Source of the DNA: Nelumbo lutea
Taxonomy: Eukaryota > Streptophyta > Magnoliopsida > Proteales > Nelumbonaceae
Direction of reading: 5' to 3'
Length of the DNA stretch: 64,000 nucleotides
Assembly: GCA_022828595.1 (NCBI GenBank)
Contig: JAKGHH010000007.1
Span: 40,300,356-40,364,355 of the forward strand
The notes below the pieces were generated by a model. It was not told where the DNA came from. It made no database searches and saw only the letters and a list, made by a program, of their open reading frames with translations. The translations under genes were made by a program, and so were the position numbers. Of the stretch, positions 1 through 11,029 are shown piece by piece. Numbering within the stretch: the stretch's first letter is position 1; every line of letters begins with the position of its first letter.

Positions 1-235
1 ATACCCCGAGCACATCAGTAAGCCCCGGCACCCCATGCACACTACAAAGCCTTGGACACCCCGGGCACATCAGTAAGCCCCGACACCTCAAGCACACACA
101 AAGCCCTGGCAACCCCAGGCACAGATAAAGCCCTAGCAACCCCAGGCACAAAAAGTCTTGGAAAACCCAAGCACAGATAAAGCCCTGGCAACCCCAAGCA
201 CAGACAAGCCCTAGCAACCCCAGGCGCAGCCACAC
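1..235. repeat. Degenerate minisatellite, ~24-28 bp unit
   Basis: At least seven tandem units share a core like AGCCCTGGCAACCCCAGGCA and restart roughly every 24-28 bases (near 48, 75, 102, 127, 151, 179 and 206). Units differ by point changes and small indels, so the array is old. It may begin before the window. The minus strand is open for 63 codons only because the unit lacks stop codons; no protein is inferred. Confidence 0.8.
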
Positions 236-1540
236 ATCCATGTAACCATTGGGAGGCTTTATCGACATCAGGTACGATGCCTGTTCATTTTATAAAATGC
301 AAATACTTCGTCTAAACTTAGAAATGCAATGATTCAAGGGGGGGGGGGGGACAAACTCCACCTGTCTTGCACAACTGACAACAATACTTTTCTAAAGAAC
401 AACACTAATTCCGACCATCGCTACCTCACTCCCATAGGAAGGTTCAGGTTTTCCTCTCATACGCTAACCAAAATCTTACCTCGAAAGGCAACAAAGGCCT
501 GATGCTCATAATCAATCTTTGGGGTAGTTGCTTCCCAAACAAGGTTGCGATGAAACCCGAACTTCTGCTAACTATTTATATTTATATTGATCGAACTCCA
601 ATTGTATCGCTCGTGGAAGGCCCCCGTCGACCTCAAACACGACAATGTTGTGATATCGGGACAACTCTCTATGAACATGTTAAATATTTACTCATTCTAT
701 GTAACTTTATTGCACATAATAGTACCTCGTATATTAGAATAACACTGCTCGACCTGTGATAAAGTTCACCATGTTTGTGCCAATACTTAACTACGATACT
801 CAACCTGTGATAAAGTTCACAATGGGCTCTCAACCCAGAAATACTTAATCCTGTCATCTTGACATTTCCTACAAACCTGCGAAACACTTTCCGATATTAG
901 CGAACCTCGCAACTTTCTTTCTCAACAACGTTTAACACTCGTGTTGAGCCCCCAAACTAAGGAGCACACATGATTTCTTTTTATTAGTTTGCAATTAATT
1001 GTTCATTACACTCACAATGGTGTTCAATTACGATTAAATACTTACAAAATGTACTTATTTGTAACAGAGTGCACAAAACAATCAACTTTAAAAGATTTGA
1101 TTACCATTCGACATTTGCGCTAATACAAATTGTGACAAAAATTCACAGACCATGTGACTTTCTAAACCACACTACCTACAACCCTGATTCAGAATCTTTC
1201 TTACAAACTAATATGTGATAAATTTTTATTACAAGATCGAAATTCTGGACGAATGACGAAGTTCTCTCGGAAGTCGTTGTGAAGGTTCTCTCATATGGAA
1301 GCTTTAATATGATGAAAAAAAAATCTCCTCTACATTTAAAATTCGTTATGCATCAGAACTCGAACATAATATGGTAAGGCCAATAGCCCACTGACAGCAC
1401 GATAAAAGCACAAACACAAAAGAACTTAGAAATTGGTACATTTATGACACAATGGTACATATTTATGACAAAATTTGCACCATTCTACAAAAAGGATCAA
1501 ATACACTTTCATATGTGCATGGTCCAAAATCTCACACAAT
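236..1540. other. Intergenic, no recognisable gene
   Basis: No coding domain was recognised on either strand. The stretch holds a run of 13 G at 338-350 and a short direct repeat (ACCTGTGATAAAGTTCAC) near 755 and 804. It may be the decayed internal region of the retrotransposon whose 3' end lies at 1541-2766, but nothing in it proves this. Confidence 0.5.
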
Positions 1541-2164
1541 AAATGAAGGGCTTTCCTTTGTCCCATATTTTAGATACCCAACGCGATACTAGCAATGCCT
1601 TCTATTAAAGCAAAAGGGGTTGGGTATCCTGTCCACAAAACACCCATACAACACCCTCCCACTCACCAAGAAGATGGAAAAGGCAACACACCTAGCAAAA
1701 CCTCACCTGAGACATTCTATCAAGATACAGGGGGGTTGCGCCCACCAAAGCAGTAATGGGATCACCTCTAGCCACTCCCTCCCTTGTCAATGGCCATGGG
1801 GGGCTGAAATATGAAAACTGAGCAATAGTTTTCCCATTGCCAAGAAGGAGCATCACACATAGTAATTCTCAATGTCTTTTGCTAATTTCCTTCCCGTCAA
1901 TGGTTAGGGGGGCTGAAACACACAAATAAGGCATATCAATGACCATTGACAAGAAGAAAATCACCAAAAGACAAGGGGGCTAAAGCGTGGAATATAGGGA
2001 GTCCCCATCATAGACACAAGACGCATCCCATTTACACAAAATCACAAAATAGGGCAAATTCCAAGACCCAACACATGCAAACCAACTCACCCCAAGATCC
2101 AAAAACAAATACGAAAGCAAGTGCTTATTGATAAGCTCCCACTTACCAATAAGCAGGGGGCTAA
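1541..2164 (+). mobile_element. 3' non-coding end of a Ty3/gypsy-like element with G-rich tracts and polypurine tract
   Basis: The segment lies directly upstream of a TG-starting LTR. It contains five G-tracts resembling polypurine tracts, near 1730, 1798, 1907, 1975 and 2156; the last four are followed by CTGA or CTAA. The last abuts the LTR, as the plus-strand priming site of an LTR retrotransposon should. The rest is non-coding and low in complexity. No pol domain is visible upstream, so the element is a 3' fragment. The family assignment (Tat-like gypsy) rests on general appearance only. Confidence 0.45.
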
Positions 2165-2766
2165 TGTAGGTACATAGTGGTCACTAAGACCCTTAGATTA
2201 CAAAAGGTGTCAAACCAACACTACACGGATTTGCGATGAACCTAAACATGTGTAAAGCAATGATGAACCTAACACCATTATAGAATCTTAGAATCAGGGT
2301 AAAATGGTAATAGATACCAATTACACATACATCTTTAAGTTACGTATGCGAGTTTAATAAAAGTATGCCACTAAACGATGACGTCACTCGCGCCACGTTA
2401 GTATAATAGGGTCGCATATGCAGAGAATCTGGAAGGGATAAGATTCTCTGATAATGATCCCTTAATATTAAAAAAAAAAAAAGGAAAGATCTCATTTTCT
2501 AACAGAAAAGATCCTCTTTCCTAGCAGGAAAGAACTTTTTCCTTGATAACCTTAACTTCTTGCCTATAAAAGGGAGAGAGAAATTCTTCCCCAGGGGGAC
2601 AACACAATATAACCCTGACCTAGGGTTTCCCACAAGGCTCCACTTTCCCTTCTCCTTTTCTCTATCTTTCTCTCCCTTTTCTCTTTTTCTCTCTTCTCCA
2701 CCTCCTCTCTCATCCTCGCCACCATCTACAGACCTTCGGAGACTAACCGACTCCTAGGAGTCTACA
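2165..2766 (+). mobile_element. LTR, plus strand (3' LTR or solo LTR), ~602 bp
   Basis: The sequence starts TGTAGGTACA immediately after a G-rich polypurine tract and ends near AGTCTACA, giving TG...CA termini. A TATA box (CCTATAAAAGGG) lies at about 2563-2574, followed by a pyrimidine-rich stretch (2650-2710) typical of the R/U5 part of plant LTRs. No matching second LTR is in the window. The right edge is uncertain by some tens of bases because a minus-strand gag remnant follows almost at once. Confidence 0.55.
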
Positions 2767-2829
2767 ATGATTACAGGTTCAACTCAATTTCCCAGCGCAA
2801 GTCCAGATATCGGATGTTATTCACCGCTA

Positions 2830-3942
2830 TAGTGAGCGGGGCAGCTGGGTTAAGGTTAGGAATCTATAACCGCTCCATGTTGAATCTTTTGATGTAATTC
2901 CGGAGTTTTTCATCTATCCTTTGGATGACATTTAGTAAATAGGATGCTGATTTTGGGCTCTTCTTACTCGTCGCGAAGTGCGTGGTGAATAGGTCGGCGA
3001 ACTGGTTCCAGCTTCTTATTGAGTCCACAACCAATCCCAAGTACCACATTCGGGTTGTGCCCCAGAAGGTAGTCGAAAAGCCCATGCAAAGGCTCACGTC
3101 ATTCACCCCGTATAGTTACATTAGGGCCTGGAAATTATCGAGGTGGTCGACAGTTAGTAATTCCATCATAGGATTCTAGACTAGGAGCCTTGAAGTCTTT
3201 GGGCTACGAGGCCGTGAGGATCTTGGTGGCCAACGGCGAGGTGCGGGTTACCGGTTGCACCGACGAAGCACCAATCTGGCTAGCCTCCATCTCACATTTC
3301 TTCTCTACCTCACTTGCGGTTGGGAAAAGATGACTCTTTCCTATAGTGCGGCGTGGCATCTGTGATGCCTCCTTAGGGACCCTTCGCTCGAGCTTGTGGC
3401 TTCGGTCCTAATGGCCACTGTGGCTCGACTTAGTTCTTGTATCGGGGCTTGGTTCATGTTTTGATTGGGAACCTAGTTCTAGTTCTGGTTAGCAACCTGG
3501 TTCAGGTTTAGCCTAGTGTTTTGATTCTATTGATGTTGTTTTTGCGGTTGTTGCTGTTGTATCCCCACCAGGGTGTCGAATCGCTCCTCCCATGTCCTCA
3601 TCTGTAAGTTCATTCCATGAATGTACTACACCAATTCATTGAACTGGCGCACTTCAATCCCAGTAGGAACCACTGAGGGCTTGACTAGAGGGAGAGGCAT
3701 ATTCACCTAGTGCAGGGGAAAAGCTAGGTTTGGCATAATCGGGATGGTTAGCAAGGTCAAGGGGATTGAGAATTGTCCAATAGTCATAGAGGGGGCTTCA
3801 TGGTGTACTACAGGCCGGTCCTGCCCCCTGTGACTAAGTTGTTGATGGAACCATTGCTTGAAGATGCCACTAAGATTGTTGAAGTGAGAAAGTTGAATGA
3901 GAACTTATCTTTTTGTTGCGGTACCCCAAAGATGGTGCCAAA
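2830..3942 (-). pseudogene. Ty3/gypsy gag remnant and 5' leader, minus strand
   Basis: The minus-strand frame at 3106-2864 reads like the retrotransposon gag capsid domain: a WxxxLxxxSIRSWNQFADLF segment, FATSKK, and an I-Q-R-x-DEKLRNYIKRFN tail matching the usual GESLRDYVxRFN pattern. Further 5' (3700-3550) the strand reads a gag N-terminal piece with Gln-rich repeats. At 3942-3925 it starts TTTGGCACCATC, resembling the priming-site motif TTTGGCGCCGTC found after the 5' LTR in this group. The frame is interrupted, and no protease or pol follows, so this is the 5' part of a broken element. Confidence 0.65.
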
Positions 3943-4619
3943 TGATATTGCTCAATCTGGTAGCTCTTTGCTAGTAGGAGGCGACATGCAGAGAGATAGT
4001 GTGAGAGTACATGGGTTGATTTACCCGAGGAGGGAACTCCAATGCTTAAGTTAGTGAGCTGGAGGTTTTTGGAGAGAGCTAGAATGCAAGATAACCAGAG
4101 TATGTGAGAGCTGAATCGCGTGTCCCTTTTCTTAGGGAAGTGATGCCTTTATATAGGTGTAAGGAACTGAAGGCCTCTTGTAATGGGTCTGCAATTCCTG
4201 GAGAACCACTCCCGCTAAGTTCAGAGAGGATCTCTCAATCAATTACACGATCCACGCAGAGGGATAAGGTCCATTTGACCAATTCTAATGCAGACAATGT
4301 TGATAGGTAGGCTCAACGGTTGAGCGTCATTACCCTAAAGAAGTTGGTCTCATTAACTGGGTTAAGGAATAAGTTGGCGAGCCTGTCTCACAGGTCGCTA
4401 CCTGGGCCCTAGTTTGCTCAGCTGGTCCTCGATGAGGTCACTCCTTGCATCGAGGTCCCTTAGACCGAACAAGTCGATGTACTATAGGTCAGCCCTAGAT
4501 GAGGTGCTACTAGCCACTCTGCTGAGGTTATCTGCTTACTTTATGTTGATATGTCACCTTGTTGCTCAAAAAATCCATGTGTCGTGATGTTATTTGGAGG
4601 ACCAAATTACCCCTCATCA
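3943..4619 (-). mobile_element. 5' LTR of the minus-strand gypsy fragment
   Basis: On the minus strand the segment begins TGATGAGGGGTAATTTGG, a common plant gypsy LTR start, and ends in CA directly before the priming-site-like motif. A minus-strand TATA box (CCTATATAAAGG) lies at about 4158-4147, followed by a CT-rich leader. Length is 677 bp if these edges are right. The plus-strand open frames here are shadows. Confidence 0.55.
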
Positions 4620-4654
4620 AAATCAAAATACAAACCAAATATCAAGTTGTTTAA

Positions 4655-4745
4655 AAATCCTATTACCTCAATTGGTCGGAGTATCATGTTATCAACACAA
4701 AGGTCGTAAGGTTGTAACTTTGTATGTTCAAGTCCTACGTAAGCT
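4655..4745 (+). repeat. tRNA-like remnant, possible SINE head
   Basis: The text CCTCAATTGGTCGGAG looks like an RNA polymerase III A box, and TGTTCAAGTCC about 55 bases further looks like a B box. The region cannot be folded by eye into a clean tRNA with matched acceptor stem, so a functional tRNA is unlikely. The flanking 4620-4654 and 4746-5097 show nothing recognisable. Confidence 0.35.
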
Positions 4746-5097
4746 AAATTGTTTATACCATGAGCATCATAAGGACAAGCTTTGATATATTAATTATGTA
4801 TTTGATATCAAATTGGCAGTTAGTTCATCAAAGATAGCAAAAGGCCAAGTAAGATGGCACCTAGGTTTAGGTAAGGTACACCTTACCAAATAAGTCTTTC
4901 CTTTGAGCCTAAGCATGCATACACATCATAAAGTAGAAATTAAGTTGAAAAAACTTACATGAATCTTCCAGATAGCTAGACAGTTGGAAAGTTGAAGAGA
5001 ATGCAAAAGATCATTTGGTTATTCTTATCTAGTTAGGTTAGTTTGGGCCTAGTACATTATCTAGGAACAACTAACCAATAAACAAGAATATTTCGGG

Positions 5098-6474
5098 TGT
5101 GATAACTCTATATTTTGATGCCTTAAGGGCATCATTTTAGGGGTATTTTTGGCCTTATAATAGTCAAAGTATTCCCTTTTTCCAATTACATTCAATGTTG
5201 TGACCCTTGAGGGTCTTTGTGCAAATTTTGTGGAAAATTAGGGAAGTTTCATGGCTGAAATGTAGATTTTGGGAAGCTGGTGTGAAGTCCAGCTAAGAGA
5301 GGGGTGTTTTTGTGAAAAACTGAGAACAGGAGGGTGTCTCCTATCTGCTAAACCCAGAATGGCGCCCCTCCTACTGTATTAGCATGCACCCCTCTCCTTA
5401 GAAAGCTCTAGTGCACCTCTCCATTCATTCTTTTCATCCTTAACAAACCCTATCCACCCCTAACTGCTAAATCCTCACCTTCCATCCCTTCTAATTTCCA
5501 CCATCCAATCTAGGGCACTCTCTTTTTAGCATTGTAACCTTAGGGAGCCACCTAACTTCTAATCTTCACCATTCATCTTTTAGCCATTAAATCTCCTACA
5601 TAATATTGGTCACCCTCTCATTTTCTTCCCAGCCTTAGTATGACCCTAGAACCATCCTAACCCTTCATTCTAAACCTTAGGGCACCCATATTTTTGCTAA
5701 AATCCAGCTGCCACCCCTCTCTTTCTCTCTAATTCAAGTTATATCCACCATTCTCTATAAAAAGGACCCCAGGGGCCTTGGAGAAGGGATTGGTCAATTC
5801 ACCTAGTTAACAAGGCTAAGGTTTTTTGAGGAGTTCAAGCGTTGTAGAAGGGGAGGACGACCAATTCTTGTCAGGAGGGGTTCCTGCAAGCTGTTCAACC
5901 AATCTGCAACTACCGCCACTAGATCTAATCAACCACTCTTTATTTTCTTCATTTTCTTTTCTGTTATTTTTATTTATGCTTTTTTTAGATTTAATCCTTG
6001 TTCACTTTTCTATTTTGCATATCTGATTTCGTCTGGTTCAAGGCTAAGGTGTCTCGAGGGGTTCGAGGGTTGTAGAAAGGAAGGACGCCCGGTTCTTGTT
6101 AGGAGGGGTTTTTGCAAGCTGTTCAGCCGATCTGCAGCAACTGCCACTGGAATTTTGGATCAACTTTGTTTATTTATTTTATTTCTTTTGTTGATTTATG
6201 CACTTTATTAAATTCTGAATTTTAATTATTGTTTTGTTTAATTCCAAATCATTTAATTACAGCAATAATAGATTTTATTTTCTTAATTTTTGCAATTCTC
6301 GATTATATTCTCTTGTCCAGATCTAAGTACATATTAATTTTCCCTCGCTTCCCTGTGGATACGACCCGTTATCATCCCATTACTATGTCAATTGGTGTTT
6401 GAGAATTGGAAAAATTTTATAAATAATTAAATTGGTGTTTCAGAGTGTTTAACAACGCGCTTCCGGACACACCA
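5098..6474 (+). repeat. 5' LTR of the pol-less gypsy element
   Basis: It starts TGTGATAACTC and ends near GGACACACCA. A TATA box (CTATAAAAAGG) is at 5754-5764. Downstream of it a ~110-bp module (about 5811-5921) is repeated at about 6040-6155. Each module carries TGTAGAAxGG, TCTTGTxAGGAGGGGTT and GCAAGCTGTTCA, and the same duplication is present in the 3' LTR, so it predates insertion. Confidence 0.85.
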
Positions 6475-6476
6475 AG

Positions 6477-6496
6477 TTTTTGGTGTCGTTGCCGGG
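6477..6496 (+). promoter_or_regulatory. Primer-binding-site region
   Basis: TTTTTGGTGTCGTTGCCGGG follows the 5' LTR within a few bases. It differs by one base from the TTTTTGGCGCCGTTGCCGGG motif familiar at this place in plant Athila-like and related gypsy elements. It supports both the LTR boundary and the family call. Confidence 0.8.
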
Positions 6497-8389
6497 CAAG
6501 CATGGAGAAAAATTTTTATTTGCTTTGTCCGAATCTCTTTCATTATTTTTTTCTTTTTCATTTTATTGTTGGATCCCTTGTCTCAGTTTAGTTCTTATTT
6601 TTCTTTGATTCTATAGGACAGAATTGCAAAAAGCGGGGTACCGGAGCGTTGCGGGATGGAAGAGAAGAGAAGAGAATTCGGATTGCCTTTCAGGTGTTCG
6701 TTCCATTTTACTTTTGATTTTTTTTATTTTTATTTTTGAACTCTTTTTTTTTAGTTGAATAGTGATTTTCGAATTCTTAATTATTTTTTCCCAGATACGA
6801 TTTATTTTTTTTAGTATTGTTTCTTTTTTCTCTTCAATTTTGTTTCAAGATCTATTTTTCTTTCTTTATTTTAATTTCTTGTTCGAATTTCTATCTTATT
6901 AGGCTTGTTTTTTTCTTTTATTTCAAAAAATAATCATTCATTTTATTTTATTTTATTTATTACCGCATAATTTTCTTTTGTTTATTTTATTTTTGGTTTA
7001 ATTTTTAAAATAGCAATTTTCTTGTTAGAATTTATTTTGGTAGTTGTTAATCTTTATAGCATAAATAATTCTTTTATTTTCTATTTTTATAATTATTTGT
7101 TGCCTTATTTAATTCTTTCATTTTAGTTATTTAATTGAATAATTAATTGTTAAATAGGAAATTGTTTAAAATTTTGAATTAGAGTTTAAATTTCGAATTT
7201 AAATTTAAATTTAAATTTGAATTTGAATTTGAATTTGAATTTGAATTTCAAATTTCGAAATTTAAATTAAAAATTTCGAATTTTAAAAAATTAAAAAATA
7301 TAAAAATATAAAAAAATAACACTTCAAACGTTTTGCATTTGCATTCCAACATCTAGGATTTGATTTGTTTTAGAGCATCCATCATATGGGGTTATTTAAT
7401 CGCTGAAATTATTTTGTTAGTTATGAATGTGCTAGGTTTTCTTTTTATTTTAATTGCTTCTTATGCTTAATTTATTTTATTCTTTTATGTTATTTCACTG
7501 AATTGCATTTTAGAAATAATTGTTCGTGCAATGTAGTTAGATGCATTCATTTTGTTTGATGGTTTTGTTTCGTTAATCCATTGAAGGGCACCCAACTTAA
7601 ATAAGATAAGGTGGGGATTTCATCACCCTACCTTGGCCTAAAAAATCACCACTCATCACGTGTGGTTTACCCAAAACCCTAATTTAAAATTTGGATAGCA
7701 AGATCCTTTAGGGAAGCCTCACACTTGGTTCAAAGGTGTGCTGAATTTTAGGAAAGCTTGTAATTATTTTCCATAACCAGCGGTTGGTGTTTAAGGAAAG
7801 AGGTTATATGGCTACACCAAAGCGGGTTTTGTAGTTACTTAATTAAGTCCTTGCGAGAGCAAGAGAAGCCTCCCACATCCCCACCTCTTACCTGGTTAAC
7901 CAAAGGAAGTGGTGTAATTCCAAGTGAACGTAAAAGGATTCACATTGGTTGAACAACTAGTTTAGGAAACCCTAGGTCACCCTAGGTCGTGTGGTTGATT
8001 TTCTTGCATTTAAAAAAAATTCAAATTTGAGTTTAAATTTCAAAATCTGAATTTGAATTTAAATCTCAAAAATTTAAATTTCAAATTAAAAAAAAATAAA
8101 AAAATAAAAACAAAAATTCAAATTTGAGTTTGAATTGCTGAATTTAAATTTCAAAATCTAAATTTGAAATTAAAATTCAAAATTTAATTTTCAAATCTCA
8201 AAAGCAAAGAAAAAGGGGTTAAAGCAAAGATGAAATGAATTCAATGGTCGGAGTTTATGTAATGAGAAACTACTTCCAACCTGAGCCTTGGATAAAATGG
8301 AACCACGTGTCTCGACAACTGGACAAGATTAATGGGATGGCCTAAATACTTGACTAAGTCCTTGCACGTCATCAACAAAGTGGCCCATA
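6497..8389 (+). repeat. AT-rich leader with two hexamer-like repeat tracts
   Basis: This is non-coding. 6690-7130 is a T-rich run. 7180-7265 and 8010-8190 consist of iterated AATTTGAATTTG/AATTTAAATTT words, and 7570-7990 is ordinary-complexity non-coding sequence. In related elements the capsid part of gag would begin in this interval; here no capsid frame is seen, so the N-terminal part of gag appears to be missing or replaced. Confidence 0.7.
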
Positions 8390-9172
8390 CTCAATCTTGT
8401 CATCCTATTCAATATGTTCCATCTGTGCAAGCCCGACCCATCATGTTAGGCAATGCCCTGTGATAAGCCCATGTCAACTAGTCAATTCAAACCAAGTAGA
8501 TGCGGCCAATAGATTTTTCCAACCCAATGCTAACCCATTCTTTAGTCCATATGACCCTGGGTGGGAAAATCAGTCCAAATACACTTACAGCGCCCAAGCC
8601 CAAGAAACCCCCCTGCCAGATATGCACTCTCAGTGTCTGAAGCCCAGACCTACTAGGAGTACAATGATTACCCTGGGACTCAACTAGCTCAACCATGTCA
8701 AACCTATACACAGTCCCAACAGCAATATCATCCATCTAACTCCATGGCCCAGCAATTTTAGAGGCCAAAAGGGCAGAACCAATTCCAGCAGATGTATCCT
8801 AGGAACCAATTGGCCCAATCTTATCAGGCTTACCCACAACCTCCTCAGACCCGTATAGTAGATGACCAATTCATGCAACTTTAGCAGTTGATTCTCAATC
8901 AGCAATAGTCCATTAATATATTAAAGAGCCAAATAAGACAGCTAGCCAAAACCAAGGCGAGAAGAGGAGTAGGGCAACTACCGAGTAAACTGGTTGTGAA
9001 CCCTAGAAATCAGCCACCAGGTTTTCCTCCACAACAAATTCAACCACCTCCTAAGGACCCTTAGCTTGAAAATACCAAGGTTGTTACAACTTTAAGGAGT
9101 GGGAGGATTTTAGAGGACCCGTGTGAGAAAAAGAAAATTGAAGAAAAAGAAAAGGAGTAGGAAGACCCTAAG
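8390..9172 (+). pseudogene. gag C-terminal region with CCHC zinc knuckle
   Basis: At about 8397-8690 the frame contains CSICASPTHHVRQC, a C-x2-C-x4-H-x4-C zinc knuckle, followed by a Pro/Asn-rich linker with an FSPYDPGWENQ segment; this matches the Athila-type gag pattern (NTYNPGWRNHP). After one or more stop codons the same type of reading continues as a Gln/Pro-rich linker and a TTLRSGRIL segment at about 9080-9110, which usually precedes the protease in this family. Nucleic-acid binding would be its role. It is broken by in-frame stops and lacks the capsid domain. Confidence 0.75.
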
Positions 9173-9889
9173 TTGGGGGAAGAAGAAGAAGCAAAAGAAA
9201 CTTTAGAAGAAGAACCTTTAGTAAACCAACCCATAGTTCCCTTTCCAATGGCACTCATAGTCGGGCCGATGCGAAAGAAGAAAGAGAGTCACAACGAGGA
9301 GAGTAGGGAAGTCCATATTAACTTCCCTTTCCTTGACATGACCCAACATGTCTCAACCCATGCCAACTTCTTGAAAGAGTTGTGTACTCAAATGATGGAG
9401 CCACGATCGGCTCCACAAAAAATGATGCTCTCGGCAGATGTTAGTGCAACTCTCCTAAACCAACTTACTCAAAAAATGAAAAACCCGGGTGCTCCTCTAA
9501 GTTGCGTCATCTTTGGAATCACCTTTGATTGGGCTCTATTTGATCTTGGGGCCAGTATAAATCTGCTTTCTTCGATTTATGAGAGGTTCAGGATCGGCGA
9601 GTTTAAACCTACCCCAGTAATTCTGCAACTCGTTGATCGGTTAGTCAAGACTCCTTGAGATGCTATTGTGGATGTCATTGTCAATGTAGAGGGTTGTCAT
9701 TTCCCATTGGACTTTGCCATCCTAGACATGACTCCAACTGAGGAACTGAACCATATCCCGATAATCTTAAGATGTCTATTTCTAGCAACGACCAATGAAA
9801 ACATTAACTGTAAATTGGGAGAAATGGACATTTCATTAGAGGACCTCTATGTATCCAAACCTAGGAGGATGAGAGCAAGGTGGATATAG
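9173..9889 (+). pseudogene. Retroviral-type aspartic protease of the gypsy element
   Basis: The open frame 9173-9658 begins with an acidic linker, then PFPMAL, then a domain with FDLGASINLLSSIYERF, the Athila-type form of the protease active-site loop (DLGAS in place of DTG/DSG). An ILQLVDR strand follows. After one TGA at 9656-9658 the reading resumes at 9668-9889 with the second half of the fold (VIVNVEGCHFPLDFAILDM, then an IPIILRCLFLAT segment resembling IPIILGRPFLAT). The fold is therefore complete but split by one stop and carries a G-R to R-C change in the flap-like strand. It would process the polyprotein; here it is not functional as one frame. Confidence 0.8.
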
Positions 9890-11029
9890 TGGACAATCTT
9901 TTAGAGGCTCTACCAACCCCTTGGTTAGCCCAATCTGAACCCTGTCTGTCGGAAGATGAAAGTGAGTCAGAGAGTTCAGATGAAGAAAGTGTGTGAATGT
10001 GTCCAGCTAAAGACGTTAAACTTAGCGATGGTTGGGAGGCAACTCAACGTGGTTTTTAGTGGGTTTTTCTTTTAGAATTAGAGTTTTGCTTTTCTTGTCT
10101 CGAGATCAGTTGGCAAACCTTAAACCCCTCGGGAAAACCCTATTGATTGTTCCCTTTGGCCTAAGTCCCATTTGCATCATTCTAGTCTTGCCATTGGGAA
10201 CAATGGCATTTAAGTTGGGGGTGAGGAAAGATTTCACTGAAATCTTTGAATTTTTTTTCCATTAAAAGATATTCCCAAGCAAAAAAAGTTGAGGAAAGTG
10301 ATAAAAGAATATTGAATTTTGTAGAAATTGGTAGCAAGTAATATGAGTCAAAATTGGTGTCATTTGAATATTGTCGAAACCGTTTAGAAATCAGAAAATA
10401 CTCCTAGGTTTTCCCCTGCCAATATAAGAGGAGAAAGATTGAGAAATTAGACAAAAATTTTTCAAATTGTTATAAATAGTGGACTGCCCTGAACAGTTTT
10501 GCAAAAGAGAGAGAGAGAGAATAAAAAGTCAATGGATACCCTAGACTTAGTAACCGGGTCTCTTCACCTAAGCCCAGTGTCGAGATTTGCATCAAACGGA
10601 AAAGGGAATTCCAAAGATAATCACCTAACACTTAGTAATCGGGTCTCTTCACCTAAGGCAAGTGTCGAGATTCACGTCAAACGGTGGAAGGTAACAATAG
10701 AAATAAGTGTGCAAATCTAGTTCAGGGGTAGAAATCCACTGTCAAAATGATAAGAAGAATGCATGTCTGATTTTAAAAATCAATCTCAACTTATCAAGAC
10801 AGTCTGCAAATGGAAGGGTAAATGAGATTTTTAAGCCAAGATTTTGTAATATTCAAAGTAAGACAATTTTACCCCTTAAGCCCAATACCGATCTCTACAG
10901 AGTTTGAGAATTCTGGAATCAGGATACTTGGCTAATTTTGTTAGGGATGACCTTGCAATGGGAAGGATCTATATACTCTGTAATTTTAAGGCTGCATTGG
11001 TAAGGGACTAGCAATGGTTCAGTTGGGGG
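9890..11029 (+). mobile_element. 3' non-coding region and polypurine tract of the gypsy element
   Basis: After the protease the sequence reads through an acidic Ser/Glu tail and then AGCTAAAGACGTTAAAC with TTGGGAGGCAACTCAA, phrases that normally follow the integrase in this type of element. That join marks where pol is missing. At 10550-10690 the words ...AACCGGGTCTCTTCACCTAAG are repeated about 80 bases apart. CAGTTGGGGG at 11020-11029 is the polypurine tract just before the 3' LTR. Confidence 0.65.

Noticed and set aside
1..235. Regular short repeats that could suggest a CRISPR array
   Set aside because: Units are directly tandem with no unique spacers, vary in length, and the window is a plant genome.
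3773..4310. Plus-strand open frames of 93 and 68 codons
   Set aside because: They lie antisense to an LTR and gag leader on the minus strand and have no protein signature.
4655..4745. A tRNA gene
   Set aside because: Box A/B-like words are present but no matched acceptor stem or clear anticodon loop could be drawn, so only a SINE-like remnant is reported.
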